A DNA stretch of 64,000 bases, taken from contig CM037830.1 in the NCBI GenBank assembly GCA_021234535.1, positions 35,278,937-35,342,936 on the forward strand, given 5' to 3'. The stretch is from Stichopus chloronotus. Taxonomy: Eukaryota > Echinodermata > Holothuroidea > Aspidochirotida > Stichopodidae. Within the stretch, counting starts at the first letter, position 1. Each line of letters opens with the position of its first letter. Of the stretch, positions 57,877 to 64,000 are shown one piece after another. The notes under the pieces are model-generated. The model did no database searches. It saw only the letters and a list, made by a program, of their open reading frames with translations, and was not told the origin of the DNA. The translations under genes and the position numbers were made by a program.

Positions 57877-59794
57877 CTGGACAAAAAAACAAAGAGAGAT
57901 CATGACAACAAACAATCCCTGACCTTAAATTAATCATCTATCATTGGTTACACCTAATGTTTCATGGATGATTTGGGTAGCCACTTGAAATTTATTACTC
58001 GGTTCCAAAATATCTACCCGGTTCCAAAATTACTACGCAGGTTCCAAAATTACTAACTGGTTTCAAAATAACTACCCCGTTCTAAAGTTACTGCCAGGGT
58101 CCAAAATAACTACCTGGTTCCTTCGTAAAGTGAACAACAACACTTCTCTGAGTAAATATCCGACGTTACAATCGAAATATACGATAATTAAGCAAAACAA
58201 TTCCATAAGAAGATAGGTGTGCATACTGCATTAGTGAGAACCCTCCACAGTGACAATGAGGAGCTGCACTGTTGTAAGTGCCAATGCTAACTATGGGTCC
58301 ACATTGTCGATGGATACCCAAGTACCAGACGGGTATGAGTTACAAACAACCCAGTTTTCAGTTTAAGAGATCCATGAAAACATTAGCTACAAATCCAAGG
58401 TGTCATCTAAACACAAAATATGTCACCTTGATGCAGTGGAAGATGTAATCTAGATTAATGAAGTTGTGACTTAAGCCTCACCCCAAAGATAGTGTTGTAT
58501 GGAAAGATATCATGAAAAGCTTTCAAGTGGACCCAGGTGAAAAAGTAGGATAAATCTAGGATGATAACTTTCAGTAACATTAGAGAAAGTTAGGTTTCAT
58601 TCAGATCAAAAAGTAGGAGAAAACTAGATCTTATTCAGGCTTACAGGAGAAGTTTTCATGAATACCTGCCACTAGTGCAGTTGATGTGTTTTGGCACTTA
58701 CTCACAAACTCAAGTACCATCCACCCCCCGGGGCATTATAGTTGACAATAAACAATAATGGATATCATTGTCTACGATTGTTCTGTTTTCTTCGTTTTAA
58801 GTTTTGACATTTCAAAAGTGTATGATAAAGTAGGATAACGTACGATTTTTCAGAAAAAAAAAGTTTAGAAGTAGGAGGAAGGTCCAAACAGTGTGAGCAA
58901 GAAGAGTAAGTAGGAGTATCTAGAAAGCCTTGATGAAAGTAGTTTGCTAACATCTGGTACACTTTATCTGTGACCGAGCTTTTGTTTGAGAGTCTAAAAT
59001 TATGGTTCATTGCCTCTTATCAACCAAGCAAGGAGGCAAACACAAGATCAGTATGACAAAATTGTCCATAATCATGTATGGCCAGTGCAAAATGTTTGCT
59101 AGTTTTATTGACACAAAAAAATGAGTTCCATATCGATATTAGCAGATATCAAGTGGACCTTTGCCTGCACACACGCTGTAATTTTCTGTAGGTGTCCCGC
59201 TACATGTTTTGGTACGAAGAAACATTCAGCTTGGATGATTGTATTCCTATCATTATTTCTTTTGAAATGCAATGTTAAACATCGGGAAAGCAAAAACTGT
59301 TCCACATTTGGTGGGTGGGTGGTATGTGATGAAAATGTACACTGCCAATGTCCAAGTAGCTTTTGCAATCCTTTTGCAATTTTGTGGTGTGTGTGTTCTT
59401 TAAAATGATATGACTGTACTTTATTCCTTTAAAAGCTGGAAAGGTACAGCATACAGCATTGAAATGTAGTTCACATACCGAACATTGCACTTCTTTTGTG
59501 AATAAATAAACTTTACATCACAAAGGAAAACAGAGAATTTCAGACCATTTGGCCAGAAGTTGACGCAAGTCATAATTCCTCAGGAACCTTAACAAATTTT
59601 GAATAATTCACAATTTATTGTAAATATGCATGCAAGTGGTATACAATTTTCCACAAAGAGGTACATAAAAGTCACTGTTCGTTCTTTTAAACAATAGTCA
59701 AATTATGGGGGAGTTGGGACACCATTGTCTACAGGTGTGTCTGTTCCCCCTGAACCCCCATAGAGTCTTAACATGTTCCATGTCTTTGACATAC
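57877..59794 (-). other. NEDD1 intron with 24-bp minisatellite
   Basis: 1.9 kb. 57,986-58,122 is a short tandem array (separate entry). Elsewhere no exon or repeat recognised. Confidence 0.75.
57986..58122. repeat. Minisatellite of about 23 bp
   Basis: ggttccaaaattactacc and variants repeat about six times (ggttccaaaatatctaccc, ggttccaaaattactacgc, ggttccaaaattactaact, ggtttcaaaataactaccc, gttctaaagttactgcc, ggtccaaaataactacc), period 22-24 bases. Confidence 0.92.
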
Positions 59795-60050
59795 CATCAT
59801 TCAGTGGTGAGAAGACCGCCGTGCCGTAACTGTCTGGCCTGCTGCCACCCTCCCTGCTGAGAGGCTGTGGGACCTCTGCACCGATGACATCGTGCTTGTC
59901 TGCAGCAGACGGTGTGTCTTGTTTAGGATGATGGGCGGAGCCAGGATCTGGAGTACTGGCTTGTTGGATGCTCTTTTTAACTGAACTGTGGTGATGGTTC
60001 TGCGTCGCCGTTGGCTTCGATTTGCTTGAGCTACCCAAAGTTCCATTCAC
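59795..60050 (-). CDS. NEDD1: NEDD1 exon, linker 1
   Basis: 256 bases; acceptor TTTATTCTAG, donor GTATGT (59,794-59,789). 85 codons rich in Ser, Thr, Pro, His and Lys, starting VNGTLGSSSKSKPTATQNHH and ending DSYGTAVFSPLND. The terminal FSPL matches FSPI in human NEDD1 (MFSPIRDD), the best anchor in an otherwise unconserved stretch. The frame follows on from the WD40 exon in phase 0 and leaves in phase 1. Confidence 0.82.
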
Positions 60051-60744
60051 CTAGAATAAAAAAAAAATCATCCCGTCAACTCTGGTCATTACAATCCACT
60101 TCAAACTCGGCCGCTGATAATATCTCATTTCTGAATTCAGTACAAAACTGTTTCAAGCAATGCTTGATAACAAAGTTCATTCACTGACTTGTCTTGACGT
60201 GAACAGTTCATTCGCTACATGAATTACAAAAAAAAGAAGGAAAAGATGTAAAGCATGACCATGCCCAGAATGCAGGCTACGTATATGTATCGAGAGAGAC
60301 AATTTTGTCTCTCAAGTTCAGTCAATCAGGGAGTTTGATATCAGAGATTTACAATGCATCATGGGCCATTTGTTGTATCAAGAAATGATTCTGCGAACAT
60401 ATCTGGTAAAACAAAAACAGAGCTCTCACTCATTGACTTCTTCCGTTTGTACAAAAAATTGTCGTTCTGCTCAAAACTTTCACTCTGGATTTGGGCATTT
60501 CATTTGAAAATAAACCATTTCATCATCACGAAGATAACTCTAACTTGAAACTGACATAAAGCAACGCGAGTCTCAAACAAATCTGTGCCTGTGTTACAGG
60601 TGAGCTTCCTATAATGCAATGCAAACAGCTAATGTCACAAATTGAGTCAAACTAAATAGCTTCATGTCATGGAAAACAATGATGAAGTTGAATCATTGGG
60701 TACATTCATTTCATTTAAACAACAGGTTATCAGTTCTCTCTGAC

Positions 60745-60946
60745 CTTAGCAGCCGCAACATTATGCTGGAAAGAAAGGCACTGGATGGACGACTTATGGC
60801 CGAGTAATGTCTTGACAGGAGTGGCTCCTTTCCTCAGGTCGAAGATGAAAAGTTTGCCCCTAGACGATCCTGCCGCAAGAGTCGCACCGTCATGCATGAA
60901 CGTCAGGGAGGTCAAAGGTGAATCTACCACCATGGTCTTGATTATT
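60745..60946 (-). CDS. NEDD1: NEDD1 exon, last WD40 blades
   Basis: 202 bases; acceptor TTTTGCTTCAG, donor GTCAGA (GT present but weak after +2). Encodes (K)IIKTMVVDSPLTSLTFMHDG, ATLAAGSSRGKLFIFDLRKG, ATPVKTLLGHKSSIQCLSFQ, HNVAAAK. Human: LVKTLVADTPLTAVDFMPDG ATLAIGSSRGKIYQYDLR, SPVKTISAHKTSVQCIAFQ. This closes the propeller. It starts by completing the AA of the previous exon to Lys and ends in phase 0. Confidence 0.95.
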
Positions 60947-61779
60947 CTGAAGCAAAACAAAACAGAATGAAAATAAAAGCATAACTGCTGATATGAATTT
61001 CAGTTTTTCATGAGGCTTACAGGCAGCATTTCAGCATTGCACTAGCAGGTGATTAAATATTTACTTCATATTAGATATCATTTTCAATTACATTATTTTG
61101 CTTGCAGTATGTGATAAAAAGCTTCCAACACCTAAAAATGGTTTCAACTTGAAGGAAACTTTATCACAAACCTAAGAAAGTTGAAAGGTAATCTAGATGG
61201 AACAAAAACTCTTCCAAAAGTTTGAATGCAAATTCATCTTAAACTCTTCACTCTTAGGATTCAGGAACACAGAATGGGAAGGGGACAGTAGTCCAATTTA
61301 GTTTTGACAGTGTTCTTAGTGGTGTTCAGAAGTCACCAACACTATTGGAATGGATGATGGTGATCCAGTTGCAGTGCTGAGACAGGTAAAGGAGGTAGTG
61401 TTTCAAATTCAGGCACTTTTGCATGTACTATGGGATGAGTTTTATACAAACCTTTGTACCTGTACTTTGTTTTGTACAAAATTTTACAGTAGATATTGGA
61501 CAAATTTGTGGGCACTGACCGGCATCTGAAATCATTCCATACGATGATACACTTTCATTCTAGTTAACACTAAACTGAAGTAGAGGCATAATTCAAAATT
61601 ATTCAAAACATACCACCTTTGACTTCAGCTTAATTATACTTACAGCTAAGCACTATCCAATCTAATAGCCAGTGCTGTTGCATTTAAAGGATAAATTTTC
61701 TCTTGCAACAAAAAGCAGCGACCTCAACAAAGACGCCTAATACACAACACAATGCATGCAAAAATGGAGCACGTCTCAC

Positions 61780-62010
61780 TTTTTGCCCATGACGTCATAA
61801 CAGAGAATCTTTTTGTCCAGCCCGCAACTGGCGAGGAGCAAATTATTCAGTGGCGAGAAGGACAAATCCGTGGCAGGCGCTTTGTGGGCATTGCTGAAAG
61901 AGACCAACAACTTGGTGGAGTTCAGTATCCCAGAGGTAGAGGCCACCATCATCTGACACAGCAGCTAAATAGGATTTCTTGAAGAAAGAGTATTGGATGT
62001 TTCTGATCGC
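61780..62010 (-). CDS. NEDD1: NEDD1 exon, WD40 blades, with a one-base frame break
   Basis: 231 bases; acceptor CATTCACAG, donor GTGAGA. It opens AIRNIQYSFFKKSYLAAVSD, DGGLYLWDTELHQVV (human VRHLKYSLFKKSLLGSVSDNGIVTLWD). At 61,904-61,905 the conserved reading moves to the next frame: VSFSNAHKAPATDLSFSPLN, NLLLASCGLDKKILCYDVMG, KK. Read as given, translation stops at TAA after FVLLATE. Relative to human, the segment between the WD dipeptide and HKAP has exactly the expected length (13 residues) if one base is discounted, so one extra G in the GG pair explains it. Both splice sites and the rest of the gene are intact. A sequencing or assembly indel is the simplest explanation; a real null allele or decaying paralogue is the alternative. 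Confidence 0.9.
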
Positions 62011-62381
62011 CTGTGAATGATGGAAGAAAACGACAATGAATCGAAAATAGAAATGATGCAGACACAAGTGAAAAGATACTGTCGCCATAAGGTCCAGAGA
62101 AACATTTTGGTATTTTTGTAAATGCAAATTTCCATATTCTATATTTTGAATTGATACGAATTTTGTCAAAGAAATTTTCCAGTTTGCAAAGCTAGAGTTC
62201 TGCAATGAAATCTGATGGAACACAAAGATAATGTTGACTGTTTACATTTTTGGTGGAGGTTACAGAGTCTTGGATCCCATATATCCATGACATGATACTA
62301 CTTTGGCAATGGTGGGGAAAATACTCACAAATAGCTGCTTTGAAGGAAGTTAACAAGTGCATATCACACTTTTCAATTTAC

Positions 62382-62522
62382 CTGTCCCTCTGGTGTGGTC
62401 AAAGCGGTACCCGATTGGCCGGTGACAACGTTATGGATGAGAATTTCACCACTGGAGGATCCAGAGGCGATGTGTGTGTCATTCCAGTTGAATGTGATGC
62501 AACAGACTGCATCTTTATGACC
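62382..62522 (-). CDS. NEDD1: NEDD1 exon, WD40 blade
   Basis: 141 bases, phase 0 at both ends; acceptor CCTCCTTGTAG, donor GTAAAT. Encodes GHKDAVCCITFNWNDTHIAS, GSSSGEILIHNVVTGQSGTA and LTTPEGQ. The GH dipeptide opening and the HIASGSSSGEILIH strand are typical WD40 features and match human DHKDQVTCVTYNWNDCYIAS GSLSGEIILHSVTT. Confidence 0.95.
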
Positions 62523-63626
62523 CTACAAGGAGGATGGAGGATTGAAACAACTCTGTGTACTGCATTCCCATAGGTTCATGCACTTGCTATTTGTAAGAAG
62601 ACTATTGTTTGACCCATGTACATCTGGCAAAGAAGGTACACACCACAACATTAACATAAAGGAATTTCCAACACAAATGATTTCTGACGGAAATATGTCC
62701 TAAAACCATTCTGAAATGACTGAGTGTTTTAGGCACATCCTATATTATCTAAGTCACTCAAAGAAAACAGAAATGAAACTTAAAACTTTGTGTTGTTTTG
62801 CTTGGATCTGAGAAGCATCAGCATTGAAAGATCACAGTGAATGGCAACTTTCAATTAAATGCATCTGCATTCATTTTCTCCTTAGTGACATTTTGAAGAA
62901 CGCAAAGTGAAATGATCAAAATAAGGGGTCATTTCAAACTCATGGTTTACAGCAGTGACTACGTCTCTCTCTCTCTCTTTGGACACAGTTCCGAATTAAT
63001 TGGCTATAAAATTGTGCCAGATCTGCAGTCAAAGATTGTGCAAAAACATCTTGCCTCATCTGAAAGCTTGAAGCAAAGAATTCAAGAAGATATACAGTGC
63101 TATCAAATTTATGCCAATAGTTAAAAGAAATGAGGGATCACAATCATAAATCAATTTTCCCAGAACATTGCTGATTTCAAGAACAGCACAATTTGAACAA
63201 TCTAATCACCTTCGTCTCTGACTTGCTTTACTTTCACGACAGAGTGAAGGTTTGGTGTTCACAGTGTAAAATCGCCTCTCCAAACCATATACTCCAAATA
63301 TGGAAAAATCTGCTTGCGTGCTATCTTTAACATTCTTGGTGATGTGGGGGGCAGCACTACTCAAATGCAACAATCAGTCTGAGGCTGAAATGTTCACAGG
63401 GCATGCTTACTTGCTGATCTGAGTACATCTATGGATGTAACTGCCATCAACAATTTATTACAGAAATAGATTTCCTACAAAATAACACTAGTGAAAACAA
63501 CATCTAAAGTCTAGTAAACGAGACAAACCTTCAGGTAAACAGACATCATAGGACATTTCTAAGGAGGTGTCAATACCGCAACAGCAAGTTTGGGCAAAAT
63601 TCTGCCTCTGGGCACATGTCAGTTAC

Positions 63627-63743
63627 CTTGTACTGTTTCTTCAGTTTCTTTGTTTTGAGATCCCAGACTGTCACAGTTTTATTCTTGCCACCACAGGCCA
63701 AGTAACGAGATGATGAGTTCAATGCCAAACAGGTCTGTTTGTC
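63627..63743 (-). CDS. NEDD1: NEDD1 exon, WD40 blade
   Basis: 117 bases, phase 0 at both ends; acceptor TTTTTTTTTAG, donor GTAACT. Encodes DKQTCLALNSSSRYLACGGK, then NKTVTVWDLKTKKLKKQYK. The VxVWDLK ending is a WD40 blade; human NEDD1 reads QKQTCVNLNSTSMYLVSGG, NTVNIWDLKSKRVHRSLK. It is the first exon visible in the window; the exon or exons for the first blade lie beyond base 64,000. Confidence 0.93.
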
Positions 63744-64000
63744 CTAAAAAAAAACAAAACAAAAGCAGTACAAGTCTAGAGGTTTATTGAAAGCAATCCT
63801 CGAAGAACGACGATTAGCATTTGAAGAAACTTTAATCTATACATATCCGAAACATAACTGACGAGAAATTGTTGGCAGCGTCTGTTAACGGCAGCATGGA
63901 CATTTTTCAGCTTCACAGAGAAAACAAAGATTTTGCATTCAATTCCACAAACCACCAATGCCAATGTGAGTATTTTTAAAGAAATGGTCTATAATCAAAC

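Larger units (their letters stand above)
60051..63626 (-). other. NEDD1 introns in the WD40 part
   Basis: Introns at 60,051-60,744, 60,947-61,779, 62,011-62,381 and 62,523-63,626. A short CT microsatellite occurs at about 62,965-62,979. Nothing else recognised. 63,744-64,000 begins the next upstream intron. Confidence 0.75.
52517..63743 (-). other. NEDD1: NEDD1 (GCP-WD) gene, partial: 5' exons off right edge
   Basis: Gene-level entry. NEDD1 carries the gamma-tubulin ring complex to centrosomes and spindle microtubules. Its N-terminal WD40 propeller mediates localisation and its C-terminal helical region binds gamma-tubulin complexes. Eleven exons give about 592 residues; human NEDD1 is 660, and about 80 N-terminal residues (the first blades) are missing beyond the right edge. 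All ten junctions keep phase. Conservation is high in the propeller and in the last about 75 residues and low in the Ser/Thr/Pro-rich middle (exons 5-8 of the window), as in other NEDD1 proteins. Two FSPL motifs in the middle are SP sites of the kind mitotic kinases use; that role is inferred. One exon (61,780-62,010) has a single-base frame break. Confidence 0.95.

Noticed and set aside
61895..61912. A tiny GT...AG segment (about 15-17 bases) that might be read as a micro-intron explaining the NEDD1 frame break
   Set aside because: Far below any spliceable intron length in animals; a single extra base explains the data better.
61752..61982. 76-codon plus-strand frame
   Set aside because: Antisense shadow of a NEDD1 WD40 exon.
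63776..63964. Minus-strand frame beside the first visible NEDD1 exon, considered as the preceding exon
   Set aside because: Does not resemble the NEDD1 N-terminal blade and lacks a convincing donor in phase 0.

Overview
This is a stretch of animal genomic DNA: AT-rich, with short coding exons separated by long introns with GT-AG borders, and many decayed repeats. The DNA-transposon remnants (hAT-like terminal inverted repeats), the interspersed repeat built around 'tgacctttgacct', and the two gene families suggest a marine invertebrate, most likely an echinoderm. That organism assignment is inference. Almost none of the open frames longer than 60 codons is a real gene; the coding sequence lies in small exons on the minus strand.

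Two partial genes were found, both on the minus strand. (1) GRIP (glutamate receptor interacting protein) covers about 43.1 kb down to 4.2 kb and runs off the left edge. The window holds its 5' end: probable upstream exons at 43.1, 33.2 and 18.5 kb, a linker exon at 17.8 kb, then PDZ1 (11.9 and 10.5 kb) and PDZ2 (6.4 and 4.2 kb). PDZ3 onward lies outside. (2) NEDD1 (GCP-WD, the gamma-tubulin ring complex targeting factor) enters from the right edge and ends at 52,517. Eleven exons were assembled with matching phases at all ten junctions. They give about 592 residues: most of the WD40 propeller, a poorly conserved Ser/Thr/Pro-rich linker, and the strongly conserved C-terminal gamma-tubulin-binding helix region. 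One NEDD1 exon (61,780-62,010) carries a single-base frame disruption inside the propeller.

Layout: 1-43.1 kb is GRIP, mostly intron. The introns hold a MITE nested in an older repeat (0.78-2.5 kb), nuclear-receptor-motif tandem repeats (9.5-10.15, 25.6-25.9 and 27.06-27.86 kb), a decayed coding fragment (15.3-15.9 kb), a tandem hairpin repeat (23.4-23.7 kb), a TA-type MITE (26.2-26.6 kb) and two copies of one hAT family (30.8-31.5 and 41.15-41.92 kb, the latter with an exact 8-bp target duplication). 43.4-52.2 kb is intergenic with no supported gene and ends in a 75-bp minisatellite. 52.3-64 kb is NEDD1. The two genes have no known shared pathway; GRIP lies downstream of NEDD1 in the same orientation.

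No rRNA or tRNA gene, CRISPR array, virus or toxin gene was seen. The points most worth a second look are the dual-frame exon at the GRIP 5' end, the NEDD1 frame break, the repeat family carrying perfect DR1 nuclear-receptor sites, and the nested transposon whose empty site is preserved elsewhere in the same window.
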